Positions 1 to 6,611 of a stretch of 11,588 bases of DNA are shown piece after piece (positions within the stretch are counted from its first letter, which is position 1; every line of letters begins with the position of its first letter). The DNA lies in assembly GCA_003134755.1 (NCBI GenBank), contig PLCK01000113.1, positions 1 through 11,588 of the forward strand. Direction: 5' to 3'. Made by a program: the position numbers and the translations under genes. The notes under the pieces are model-generated. The model was not told where the DNA came from, did not search any database, and saw only the letters and a program-made list of their open reading frames with translations. Origin of the DNA: Actinomycetota bacterium (lineage in GTDB: Bacteria; Actinomycetota; Actinomycetes; Acidothermales; Acidothermaceae).

Positions 1-813
1 CAGTAGAACCGCACCGATGCCAACAGCGGCGGCCAGCAAGGTGATCGGCTGGTCAAGGGGCGCCAGCCACACCACCGGGAAGGCGTGCGTCGGGCCGAAG
101 AACTCTCCGTAGAGTGCGCCGAAAACCATGCTGAATACGCCCGCAGCCGCGATCAGGATCCAGGCCCGCCGAAGCGGCTCGAGCCGCTGCCAGTGCCCAG
201 ATCTCACGGCGAGGCCGATCAGCAAGAGCAACGCGCCATGACCGAGGTCGGCGAACATCATGCCGAACATCACCACATAGGCAAGCCCCGCGATGAACGA
301 CGGATCGATGTCCCGGTAGGCCGGCGTGGCATACGTCTCGACGAGCGGCGTGAACGACCGTCCGGGTCCGGCATCGGAGAGCAACGTTGGCGGTTGCAGC
401 CCGCGCGGCCGCGGCAGACCGACGATCGCACCGCCGACCGGCGCGACCTGCTCCCTCAAGTGCGTGAGTTCATCGGCGCGGGCCCATCCGACGAAGCCGA
501 TCACGCTGTCGTGTCGTACGCCCGTCTGAAGCCTCGCTTCCAACTCGGCCTCACCAGCAACCAGGTCACGACGTCCTTGCCGCTCGCACCACTCGAGGTC
601 AGGCGGCTCGCTCGACAGCCGCGGCTCTGACGCACTCGGTGGGAGCCGCCCAAGAAGCGCCGTCGCGGGCCCATCAGCGGGATCGGACGACGGTTCGAGC
701 TGGACCGCCCCGATGTCGGCGACGTGAACCAACAGCTCGCGAGCCGAGTCGGACGGCGCCAGCAAGGCGACCCGCTGCATCGAGACCGGACCAAAGTGCT
801 CACGCCAGCGCAT
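1..813 (-). CDS. V/A-type ATPase subunit I (116-kDa/a-subunit family), partial at left edge
   Basis: The visible 271 residues are the N-terminal part of the membrane stator subunit that carries the ion half-channels of a rotary V/A-ATPase. The N-terminal signature of the family, MQRVALLAP, is at residues 12-20. The strongly conserved segment LVETYATPAYRDIDPSF (157-173) leads into the first membrane helix, with FGMMFADLGHG at 183-193. Further hydrophobic helices lie near 217-235 (followed by YGEFFG at 235-240) and from 256 to the edge. The start is set by GGAGG six bases upstream, and the ATG overlaps the end of the subunit C gene by 14 bases. M12 (position 780) is an alternative but has no ribosome site. 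The soluble domain before the first helix is only about 170 residues, roughly half the length I know for the family. The frame is open to base 1, so the C-terminal membrane domain lies outside the window. Confidence 0.87.
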   Translation of the reverse strand, partial: MRWREHFGPVSMQRVALLAPSDSARELLVHVADIGAVQLEPSSDPADGPATALLGRLPPSASEPRLSSEPPDLEWCERQGRRDLVAGEAELEARLQTGVRHDSVIGFVGWARADELTHLREQVAPVGGAIVGLPRPRGLQPPTLLSDAGPGRSFTPLVETYATPAYRDIDPSFIAGLAYVVMFGMMFADLGHGALLLLIGLAVRSGHWQRLEPLRRAWILIAAAGVFSMVFGALYGEFFGPTHAFPVVWLAPLDQPITLLAAAVGIGAVLL

Positions 814-1720
814 CGAAATCCTCCAGCCGACCGCCACGGGCGGCGATCTCCAGCGCCGCTCGCGTGCGCCACGCGTCGGTGGCCATCACGGCGATCGCAC
901 CGACGACCGGCTCCGGGCCGAGCGACGACGACCGCAGCAACACCCGGCCATCCCGCTCGACACGTGTCCACCAGTGCGCCTCGGCGAGCCAGAGATCCTC
1001 GGGTTGGTTTACTCCGGCAAGCGCCCAACGTGCGTTGCGGGGCAACGCCTCCTGCAGCGCGGTCAACGAGCGAGCATCGACCGCCCGCATCCCGAGGATC
1101 TTGCCGAGTAGCCGGCGGACACCGGGGGGGAGCTCGCGTTCGGCGAGCAACTGCTCGCGAGCGACGAGAAGCGCCGCCGCGCCCGTTGCCCAGGCTCGGC
1201 CACCGGGTACGGCGGATGTTGCCCGGTCGAGCAACCGGCTACGCATCATCAGGCCGATCGCTCGGGCCGAATCGTCGTCAGCGCGTCCCCACCACGTTGT
1301 CGCGAGCTCCTCGCGCAACGCGTGATCCTGCGAGATGTCGGCGAGACGGCGCCAGCTAATGGCGAGGCCGCCCAGGTCAAACGCCGGTGCCTTGTCCCCG
1401 GCGTCCGCTGCGCGAAATCTTGCCTCGATGTTCGCAATCTCGAACCAGGCCGTCGCCACGCGCAGCATCGAGATGCCAGCCGACGGAGCCCACCCCGCGA
1501 GCACCCGCATGTTCCACAACAACGTCGCAGCAATTGCGCGTTGGGCAGCATCGAGGCTTTGGTCGGGTTTGATATCGCGCGAATACGGCGTCGTCATCAG
1601 CGCGCCAAGAGCGTCGGCAAGACCCTTGCTGGCGGCAATTCGCCTTGCACCATGCAGGCCCAGCACCCGTCGTGACATCGCGACGGCCCGTACGTCGCCG
1701 GCGACCCACCCCGCGCTCAT
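800..1720 (-). CDS. V/A-type ATPase subunit C (AC39/V0d-like)
   Basis: This 306-residue, mostly alpha-helical, Trp- and Ala-rich soluble protein fits the socket subunit that joins the central stalk to the membrane rotor ring in V/A-ATPases. Family-like features are the segment ATAWFEIANIEARFR near residues 88-102, comparable to the 'FDIxNL' region of AC39 proteins, and a C-terminal stretch beginning LGPEPVVGAIAVMATDAWRTR, comparable to 'GPEPLLAYLLAKExExRNLR'. Length is slightly under the usual 320-350. The start ATG overlaps the stop of the preceding gene as ATGA and has no good Shine-Dalgarno sequence, which suggests translational coupling. The next gene, subunit I, overlaps its end by 14 bases. 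The assignment rests on recalled motif similarity and on being sandwiched between a coiled-coil subunit and subunit I. Confidence 0.77.
   Translation of the reverse strand: MSAGWVAGDVRAVAMSRRVLGLHGARRIAASKGLADALGALMTTPYSRDIKPDQSLDAAQRAIAATLLWNMRVLAGWAPSAGISMLRVATAWFEIANIEARFRAADAGDKAPAFDLGGLAISWRRLADISQDHALREELATTWWGRADDDSARAIGLMMRSRLLDRATSAVPGGRAWATGAAALLVAREQLLAERELPPGVRRLLGKILGMRAVDARSLTALQEALPRNARWALAGVNQPEDLWLAEAHWWTRVERDGRVLLRSSSLGPEPVVGAIAVMATDAWRTRAALEIAARGGRLEDFDALA
820..824 (-). promoter_or_regulatory. Ribosome binding site for V/A-ATPase subunit I
   Basis: GGAGG on the minus strand lies six bases before the ATG at 813. It sits inside the 3' end of the subunit C gene. It favours this start over the in-frame ATG at 780, which has no purine-rich site in front of it. 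Confidence 0.7.
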
Positions 1721-2151
1721 CTCGGTTCGGCCGCGAGCGCGCGAACCCGCTCGACCGCCTCCACAACCTGCGATGGAATCCCGGCGGCCCCCGTCGCAGC
1801 GATCTCGGCGGCCCGCGAGCGCGCCGCCGACAACACCTCGGCCTGCTCGTTCTCAACGACGGCACGTGCAGCCGCTGCGGCGCTCGTACGCGCAGCCTCG
1901 GCCCGCACGGCAGCCTCCGCCTCGATCGCTTCAATCCGTTCACGGCCCGACGCGATGATCTCCTCGGCTTGTCGAGTCGAGCGCGCGAGGATCGCTTGGC
2001 GCTCGGCTTGGACGGCGGCCAGCGCGGCAAAGACGGCACCAAGTTCGTCGTCCGGGGTGAGCCGCGAGTCCGACGGCACCCCTACCGGTCCGGCCCGCCC
2101 CGGCGCTGGAGCCGGCCGAAAGCGATCGAGGATGTGACTTAGGGCGGCCAC
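1717..2151 (-). CDS. V/A-type ATPase peripheral-stalk-like coiled-coil protein (subunit G/H-like)
   Basis: This is a protein of about 144 residues. After a short N-terminal piece with ILDRFRP (residues 7-13) and a Pro/Gly-rich linker (14-30), residues 38-120 form a long Ala/Glu/Arg-rich helix with heptad-like spacing (for example AERQAILARSTRQAEEI at 49-65), typical of the G/H/E stator subunits of rotary ATPases. Its job would be part of the peripheral stalk. The GTG at 2151, eight bases after the upstream USP stop, is chosen because the frame upstream of it lies over the USP gene and looks non-coding. No strong ribosome site is visible, so reinitiation from the USP is likely. The stop overlaps the next start as ATGA. 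Low-complexity coiled coil makes the exact subunit name uncertain; operon position is the main support. Confidence 0.68.
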   Translation of the reverse strand: MAALSHILDRFRPAPAPGRAGPVGVPSDSRLTPDDELGAVFAALAAVQAERQAILARSTRQAEEIIASGRERIEAIEAEAAVRAEAARTSAAAAARAVVENEQAEVLSAARSRAAEIAATGAAGIPSQVVEAVERVRALAAEPR

Positions 2152-2158
2152 GCGATGG

Positions 2159-3136
2159 TCACACCCGTTCGGCGACGGTCGCGCTCCGTGAACCTTCGCC
2201 CTCGGCGCTGCTTCCGGACTCCGTTGCCGTGCTGCGGACAACGAGCACGGGGCATCGCGACTGGTGCACGGTCGCGTGCGCTATCGAACCGATCTCCATA
2301 CCGACGAAGCCGCCGCCGCCCCGCGCTCCGATGACGAGCAAGCGGGCCGTCGTCGACGCATTCACCAGCGCTTCGGCTGGGTACCCGACATCAAACGAGG
2401 TGAGTACCTCGAGCTGGGGGTAGTGCCGCGACGCCGACGCGAGCAGTGGCTTGAGCGCCGACCTAGCATCCGCCTCGGCGACCGCCTGCGCAGCCACTGG
2501 GTCGGGTACGCCTTCAGCCTTCGAGTGGATGTACAGCGCCCAGACCACGCATAGCGGACTACCGCGCCGCTCGGCCTCCTTGAACGCAGCGGCCAACACC
2601 GCTGGCGATTCACTGGAGCCGTCGATGCCGACGACGACCGGACCGACCGACCGTTGCGTACCTCTCACGACGACGACTGGACAGGATGCGTTAGCGACGA
2701 CGTGCAGGGCGACCGAGCCCAGGGACAGCCCACTGCATCCCCCAACCCCGCGCGCCCCGACGACGAGCAGTCCCGCACCGGCAGCGGCCTCGAGGAGTAC
2801 CGCACTGGGTCGACCGCGGACGAGATGACGAGCCACCGCCAGCTGGGGGTGCGATGCCCGCAAGCTGCTTAGGGCCGCAGTCAACATGGCGTCACCGTGA
2901 GTCTGCGACGTGGCCCCGACGTCGGTGTTCTCGAGTGGGTCCGCCGGGTTGCGATACATCGGGCGCCAGGCGTGCACGACATCCAACGCCGCACCCCGAC
3001 GAATGGCCTCGTCGACTGCCCACGACAGTGCCGCTCGGCTGGCCGTTGAGTCGTCAAGTCCGACGACGACCCGATGCGCACCGGTAGGGGCGGATTTCGT
3101 GTCTATGAGGTGCCGTTCACTGCCTTGAGTCGGCAC
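2159..3136 (-). CDS. Tandem-domain universal stress protein (USP), V/A-ATPase-linked
   Basis: The 325-residue protein has two UspA domains, about 22-158 and 165-301. Each keeps the ATP-binding signature G-2X-G-9X-G-S: G127/G130/G140-S141 and G270/G273/G283-S284. The beta-1 acidic residues (GLDDS 26-30, GIDGS 170-174) are present. Two-domain ATP-binding USPs are common in actinobacterial stress regulons, including the mycobacterial DosR regulon. The start is a GTG with AGAAGG eight bases upstream, and it overlaps the end of the DUF1876 gene by 20 bases. A polar 24-residue tail (about 302-325), rich in Ser, Glu and Gly, follows the second domain and is absent from the second USP in this window. 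The stop lies only seven bases before the rotary ATPase stalk gene, so the USP is very probably co-transcribed with the ATPase. Confidence 0.95.
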   Translation of the reverse strand: MPTQGSERHLIDTKSAPTGAHRVVVGLDDSTASRAALSWAVDEAIRRGAALDVVHAWRPMYRNPADPLENTDVGATSQTHGDAMLTAALSSLRASHPQLAVARHLVRGRPSAVLLEAAAGAGLLVVGARGVGGCSGLSLGSVALHVVANASCPVVVVRGTQRSVGPVVVGIDGSSESPAVLAAAFKEAERRGSPLCVVWALYIHSKAEGVPDPVAAQAVAEADARSALKPLLASASRHYPQLEVLTSFDVGYPAEALVNASTTARLLVIGARGGGGFVGMEIGSIAHATVHQSRCPVLVVRSTATESGSSAEGEGSRSATVAERV

Positions 3137-3383
3137 TCAGAACACCTTCTAAGTCGACGCGCGCAGTATTCTGCAGTACGGCGGCCAACTCGGCAAGCGC
3201 ACGTGAAGCAGCGATTTCGTCTCCGATCTCAGGAACGATCTGCTCCGACGGGTGAACGAATGCGGTGCCCTCACCGTGCAGCAGCATAGCCCTGGGTTCT
3301 TCGGTGACGAGCACTGCGTGTGCCTTCGTCACGGCATCTTCTTCGGACAGGTAGATCTTCACGGCCCACGTCTTGGTGTGCAT
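3117..3383 (-). CDS. DUF1876 (Rv1738/Rv2632c family) small protein
   Basis: This is an 88-residue protein beginning MHTKTWAVKIYLSEED, with the family hallmark VPEIGDEIAASRALAEL in its second half. DUF1876 proteins are small, and Rv1738 of M. tuberculosis is strongly induced under hypoxia and resembles ribosome hibernation factors in fold; that function is not proven here. The ATG at 3383 is chosen because AAGGGAG lies eight bases upstream and the family begins with this motif. An in-frame GTG at 3422 would add 13 residues unlike the family. The gene is the first of the leftward operon and overlaps the USP start by 20 bases. The 119-bp region before it contains several inverted repeats and probably the operon promoter. 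Confidence 0.88.
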   Translation of the reverse strand: MHTKTWAVKIYLSEEDAVTKAHAVLVTEEPRAMLLHGEGTAFVHPSEQIVPEIGDEIAASRALAELAAVLQNTARVDLEGVLSADSRQ

Positions 3384-3502
3384 GACGACCGCTCCCTTCC
3401 TGAGAGTCCTGTTCTCTTTCACGCTCGCTCTGGCGACCCTCTTAGGGCAGGGTCAAACGTCACGCGCAGACGGTCCTAGGACCCGACCGCAGCAGTGCTT
3501 CC
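3384..3502. promoter_or_regulatory. Intergenic region upstream of the DUF1876-USP-V/A-ATPase operon, with inverted repeats
   Basis: This 119-bp gap separates the end of the alcohol dehydrogenase gene from the DUF1876 start, both on the minus strand. It contains an inverted repeat GACCCT-N8-AGGGTC (3435-3454) and a perfect 12-bp palindrome GGTCCTAGGACC (3472-3483). No hairpin followed by a T-run is visible, so I see no clear intrinsic terminator, and read-through from the dehydrogenase is possible. The palindromes are plausible operator sites, but no confident -35/-10 pair could be assigned. Confidence 0.45.
3472..3483. repeat. 12-bp perfect palindrome GGTCCTAGGACC
   Basis: The palindrome has no loop, so it would act as a dimeric protein-binding site rather than an RNA hairpin. 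A longer copy of its context, AGACGGTC-(CT)-AGGACC on the plus strand (3468-3483), recurs without the central CT at 3505-3518, over the stop codon region of the alcohol dehydrogenase gene. Confidence 0.5.
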
Positions 3503-4507
3503 TTAGACGGTCAGGACCGCGGCGCCAGTGACCCGATCTGCAGCAAGGTCCGCAAGCGCAGCATCGGCGGCCTTGAGCGGATACGTCACTGTCGTGACGT
3601 GTACGCCGGCCAAGGCGGCAGCACTCAGAAACTCCTCGCCGTCCGCCCGCGTGTTGGCCGTTACCGAGCGCAACGCCCGCTCGCCGAACAAGTGCCGCTG
3701 GTAGTCGAGGGCCGGGATCGCACTCAGGTGGATCCCGGCGATCGCGAGCGTTCCACCGCGTCCAAGCGCTTGCAACGCGACCGGCACCAGCTCACCAACG
3801 GGGGCAAAGAGAATCGCCGCATCGAGCTTTTCCGGAGGTTGGGCGTAGGCGTCACCCGCTGAAGCCGCGCCGAGCTCCAGGGCTAGCCGCCGCGCTTCGG
3901 CCGAGCGGGTCAAGACGTGGACCGTGGCGCCCTGCCAGATCGCGATTTGTGCGGCGATGTGCGCCGAGCCACCGAAGCCGTAGATCCCGAGCCGGCCGTT
4001 CTTGGGCAGATTCGCAAGGCTCAGCGCCCGGTAGCCGATGATGCCCGCACACAACAGGGGCGCGGCCTGCTCGTCGTCGAAGACATCGGGAATCAGGTAG
4101 GCGTAGCGCTCATCGACAACTGCGTACTCGGCATAGCCGCCGTCGGCATCCCATCCGGTGAACTGTGCGTCGGGGCAGATGTTCTCGTGGCCGGTCGTGC
4201 ACCAGCAGCAGTGCCCGCAGGTTGCCCGAAGCCAAGCAATTCCGGCGCGCTCGCCGCCCTGGAACCGGTGCGCTCCGGGGCCGATCGCATCGACGTAGCC
4301 CACGATTTCGTGCCCGGGCACGGTGTTTGCTCGCCTCGGCCGTAAGTCACCCTCGGCAAGATGCAGGTCGGTCCGGCACACGCCACACGCACTCACCCGC
4401 AGCCGCACCTCGCCAGGCCCTGGCTCGGGAATGCCCCGGTCGACGGCGACGAGTGGCGCCGCGCCGTCGCCGAATCGCCCAGGCTCGGCTACCACCCATG
4501 CCAACAT
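3503..4507 (-). CDS. Zinc-dependent alcohol dehydrogenase (MDR superfamily)
   Basis: This 334-residue NAD(P)-dependent medium-chain dehydrogenase interconverts alcohols and aldehydes. The GroES-like domain has the catalytic zinc set C44 (CGVCRTD), H66 with E67 (PGHE) and C153. The structural zinc lobe is complete: C97, C100, C103 and C111. The Rossmann motif is GFGGSAH at 177-183, a variant of GxGxxG that I associate with an actinobacterial Zn-ADH subfamily rather than classical AdhP. The ATG at 4507 is preceded by AAGGAGG with a five-base gap. An in-frame GTG at 4528 would place that ribosome site inside the gene and is rejected. The gene diverges from the aldolase gene and lies 119 bp upstream of the DUF1876 operon on the same strand. 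Its substrate cannot be told; a role in redox balance under oxygen limitation is inference from context. Confidence 0.93.
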   Translation of the reverse strand: MLAWVVAEPGRFGDGAAPLVAVDRGIPEPGPGEVRLRVSACGVCRTDLHLAEGDLRPRRANTVPGHEIVGYVDAIGPGAHRFQGGERAGIAWLRATCGHCCWCTTGHENICPDAQFTGWDADGGYAEYAVVDERYAYLIPDVFDDEQAAPLLCAGIIGYRALSLANLPKNGRLGIYGFGGSAHIAAQIAIWQGATVHVLTRSAEARRLALELGAASAGDAYAQPPEKLDAAILFAPVGELVPVALQALGRGGTLAIAGIHLSAIPALDYQRHLFGERALRSVTANTRADGEEFLSAAALAGVHVTTVTYPLKAADAALADLAADRVTGAAVLTV

Positions 4508-4512
4508 CTCGC

Positions 4513-4519
4513 CCTCCTT
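4513..4519 (-). promoter_or_regulatory. Ribosome binding site for the alcohol dehydrogenase
   Basis: AAGGAGG on the minus strand lies five bases before the ATG at 4507. It fixes the start there rather than at the upstream in-frame GTG (4528). Confidence 0.75.
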
Positions 4520-4731
4520 GGGATTCACGCCCTAGTTGGGCGATTCCACGTCGTCCCGCCCCCCTATGACCACGGGCGAACGTCCCGGTAGGCACGGACG
4601 TGTGGCACGCATCGTTCCGCACACCCAGTTCGGGCGGAAAGACATCGCCCGGTAGGTCTTTCTTACCTAGTGTCTGGCGCCTATCGCGGCAATGTGTTCG
4701 GTGAGGCGGTGTGTTCAGCAGGGCAAGACTC

Positions 4732-4737
4732 AGGAGG
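4732..4737 (+). promoter_or_regulatory. Ribosome binding site for the aldolase
   Basis: AGGAGG lies eight bases before the ATG at 4746. It decides this start over the in-frame ATG at 4692, which would add 18 residues unlike the family. Confidence 0.8.
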
Positions 4738-4745
4738 CGAGTGGC

Positions 4746-5708
4746 ATGACGGCACGACGAAGCTTCGATCAGCTCGGGCTCATCAACGGAAAGCGCGCCC
4801 GGTTACGTCGCATTCTTTACCAGAACGGGCTCGCGAACGGTACCGCGCTCTTCCTGCCTTACGACCAAGGGCTCGAACATGGGCCTCGCGACTTCTTCGC
4901 GAACGAGGCAGCTACCGACCCTCGGTACATCTTGCGGCTCGCGATCGACGGCGGATTCAACGGCATCGCGATCCAGATCGGCTTGGCGCAGAAGTTCTAC
5001 TGGGAGTTCGCCGGCGAGGTCCCGTTGGTCCTCAAGCTCAACGGCAAGACCGACATCCCCTCTGACGCCGAAGCATTGTCGCCCCTCAACGCGACGGTCG
5101 AGGAAGCTGTGGCACTCGGGGCGGACGCCGTGGGCTACACGCTCTACGTCGGAAGTCCCGCAGAGGCCACCGACTTCGAGCAGTACCGGGTCGTGCGAGC
5201 CGATGCCGCCCGCTTCGGCATGCCGCTCATCGTTTGGGCCTACCCACGTGGCTCGGCGATCATGGCCAAGGGTGGCACGGACTCGTTCTACGCCGTCGAC
5301 TACGCCGCCCGCGTCGCGAGCGAACTCGGGGCGGACATGGTGAAGGTCAACTTCCCGCGCGCACAGAAGCGGCTCGCGGTGCGGCCGGAGTACGACGCGC
5401 CGTTCACCGACGAGGAGGCGATCGGTGCGGTCGTGCGCTCGGCAAACCGCTCACTGCTCTTGGTGTCTGGCGGGGAGAAGCTGGACGACGAGGCAATGCT
5501 CGGCAAGGCGCGACTGTCGATGGACGCCGGCGCGACCGGGCTGATCTTCGGTCGCAACGTCTGGCAACGCAACCACCACGACTCCATGCGCTTCGTGACG
5601 GCACTCCGCGGCATCCTCGCGGACTACCCGGCGCCTGAGAAGGCGGTCGAACTGGTACACCCGCGTGACACTTCGGACGACCCGAGGCTCGTCGGAGCAC
5701 CTCAATAG
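4746..5708 (+). CDS. fbaB: Class I fructose-bisphosphate aldolase (FbaB/DhnA family)
   Basis: This 320-residue TIM-barrel aldolase forms a Schiff base with its substrate and cleaves or makes fructose 1,6-bisphosphate (glyceraldehyde 3-phosphate plus dihydroxyacetone phosphate). Motifs in order: LPYDQGLEHGP (37-47, with D40 in the active site), VLKLNGKTDI (95-104), GADAVGYTLYVGS (125-137), WAYPRGSA (164-171), GADMVKVNFP (195-204) with K200 as the expected Schiff-base lysine, SGGEK (241-245) and GRNVWQR (269-275) as phosphate-binding loops. This is the metal-independent archaeal/E. coli FbaB type, not the vertebrate-type class I or the zinc class II enzyme. It is the only long rightward gene here, diverging from the alcohol dehydrogenase and converging on the second USP with 14 bases between. 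Other DhnA-family activities (for example transaldol reactions) cannot be excluded. Confidence 0.93.
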   Translation: MTARRSFDQLGLINGKRARLRRILYQNGLANGTALFLPYDQGLEHGPRDFFANEAATDPRYILRLAIDGGFNGIAIQIGLAQKFYWEFAGEVPLVLKLNGKTDIPSDAEALSPLNATVEEAVALGADAVGYTLYVGSPAEATDFEQYRVVRADAARFGMPLIVWAYPRGSAIMAKGGTDSFYAVDYAARVASELGADMVKVNFPRAQKRLAVRPEYDAPFTDEEAIGAVVRSANRSLLLVSGGEKLDDEAMLGKARLSMDAGATGLIFGRNVWQRNHHDSMRFVTALRGILADYPAPEKAVELVHPRDTSDDPRLVGAPQ

Positions 5709-5722
5709 TCCCAATCGGCGCC

Positions 5723-6598
5723 TTAGGGAGCGGCCCCACGAACAACCATGACCGGACTGCTTGATTGATGGGCGACCGCATGCGCGATCGAACCCAGTCG
5801 CATGCCGGAGAATCCGCCGCTGCCGCGCGCTCCGACCACCAGTAGCCGACCCGTCACCGAAGCCTTCGCCAAGACCTCGGCCGGATACCCGACCGGAGAC
5901 GACATCTCGACGGCGACATCGGGATGGCGTTGGGATGCCTCTGCGACGAACTTGTGCAACGCGTCGTCAGCAAATGCTTTGAGGCCCGCGAGCGCGCGAG
6001 CATAATCGGGCACCCCTTCCTCGGTGGAGTGCACGTAGAGCGCCCAAACGATGAGGAGCGGGCACTTTCGCAGGGAAGCTTCCTCGAAGGCGACCGACAA
6101 CGCGAGCGCCGAGCCGGCGGAGCCGTCGACGCCAACAACCACTGGTCCTTTCCGGCGAAGCTGACCGCGGACAATCACCACGGAGCCCGACGAATGCACG
6201 ACTGCGTGCAGGCCGACGGAGCCCAGCTGGAGATCTCGATAGCCCCCGAGTCCTCGGGCTCCAACGACGAGAACGCGCCCGCCGGCAGCGGCTTCGAGAA
6301 GCACCGCGCTGGGTCTTCCCTCCATCAAATGACCGGAAATAGCTAGTGAAGGGGCGGTGACCTGTGCGTGTCCGAGTGCCGCTGCCAGCAAGGAATCACT
6401 GTGAGCCAGCGAGACAATGGAGGCATCAGTCTGGCCATGCCCGGCATCGGTGCGAAACATCGGCCGCCAGGCGTGCACCAACTCAAGCGGAGCGTGCCGA
6501 AACGTGGCCGCCTCGATCGCCCAGTCGAGGGCGTACCTGCTACCGACGGAGCCGTCAATCCCGACGACGAACCGAGGTGGATCAGGGTTGGCGTTCAT
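5723..6598 (-). CDS. Tandem-domain universal stress protein (second copy)
   Basis: The 291-residue protein has two UspA domains, about 10-144 and 151-287, each with an intact ATP-binding signature: G113/G116/G126-S127 and G256/G259/G269-S270. It is a clear paralogue of the first USP (2159-3136), sharing stretches such as HAWRPM, GRPSAVLLEAAAG and GYPAE. By eye they are more alike to each other than two random USPs. It lacks the polar C-terminal tail of the first copy. The start is the ATG at 6598, with AGGAGG seven bases upstream. The open frame extends another 136 codons upstream, but that part overlaps the DUF1918 gene and carries no USP sequence, so it is not used. The gene stands alone: it converges on the aldolase and diverges from DUF1918. 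Confidence 0.95.
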   Translation of the reverse strand: MNANPDPPRFVVGIDGSVGSRYALDWAIEAATFRHAPLELVHAWRPMFRTDAGHGQTDASIVSLAHSDSLLAAALGHAQVTAPSLAISGHLMEGRPSAVLLEAAAGGRVLVVGARGLGGYRDLQLGSVGLHAVVHSSGSVVIVRGQLRRKGPVVVGVDGSAGSALALSVAFEEASLRKCPLLIVWALYVHSTEEGVPDYARALAGLKAFADDALHKFVAEASQRHPDVAVEMSSPVGYPAEVLAKASVTGRLLVVGARGSGGFSGMRLGSIAHAVAHQSSSPVMVVRGAAP

Positions 6599-6605
6599 GT
6601 ACCGG

Positions 6606-6611
6606 CCTCCT
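6606..6611 (-). promoter_or_regulatory. Ribosome binding site for the second USP
   Basis: AGGAGG on the minus strand lies seven bases before the ATG at 6598. It supports this start against a much longer open frame. Confidence 0.75.

Larger units (their letters stand above)
4508..4745. promoter_or_regulatory. Divergent control region between alcohol dehydrogenase and aldolase
   Basis: This 238-bp non-coding region must hold both promoters. Visible structure: inverted repeat ACGTCC-N10-GGACGT (4580-4585 and 4596-4601), a six-base stem CGGGCG/CGCCCG (4631-4636 and 4646-4651), immediately followed by TAGGT-N7-ACCTA (4653-4669), and a 7-bp direct repeat TGTGTTC 17 bp apart (4693-4699 and 4710-4716) in the aldolase leader. 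No promoter hexamers are assigned with confidence. Confidence 0.5.

Noticed and set aside
501..1028. A 175-codon minus-strand frame spanning the subunit C/subunit I junction
   Set aside because: It is out of frame with both recognisable proteins and has composition typical of a shadow.
85..2142. Several overlapping plus-strand open frames of 117-228 codons
   Set aside because: All lie opposite the V/A-ATPase genes, are very rich in Arg, Pro and Ser, and match no family I know.
2152..2241. A 30-residue N-terminal extension of the stalk-like protein
   Set aside because: It overlaps the 3' end of the first USP in another frame and reads as Pro/Arg-rich non-coding sequence. The GTG at 2151 fits the operon spacing better.
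3435..3454. The GACCCT/AGGGTC repeat as a terminator of the alcohol dehydrogenase gene
   Set aside because: The six-base stem has no T-run after it on the minus strand, so a regulatory role is at least as likely.
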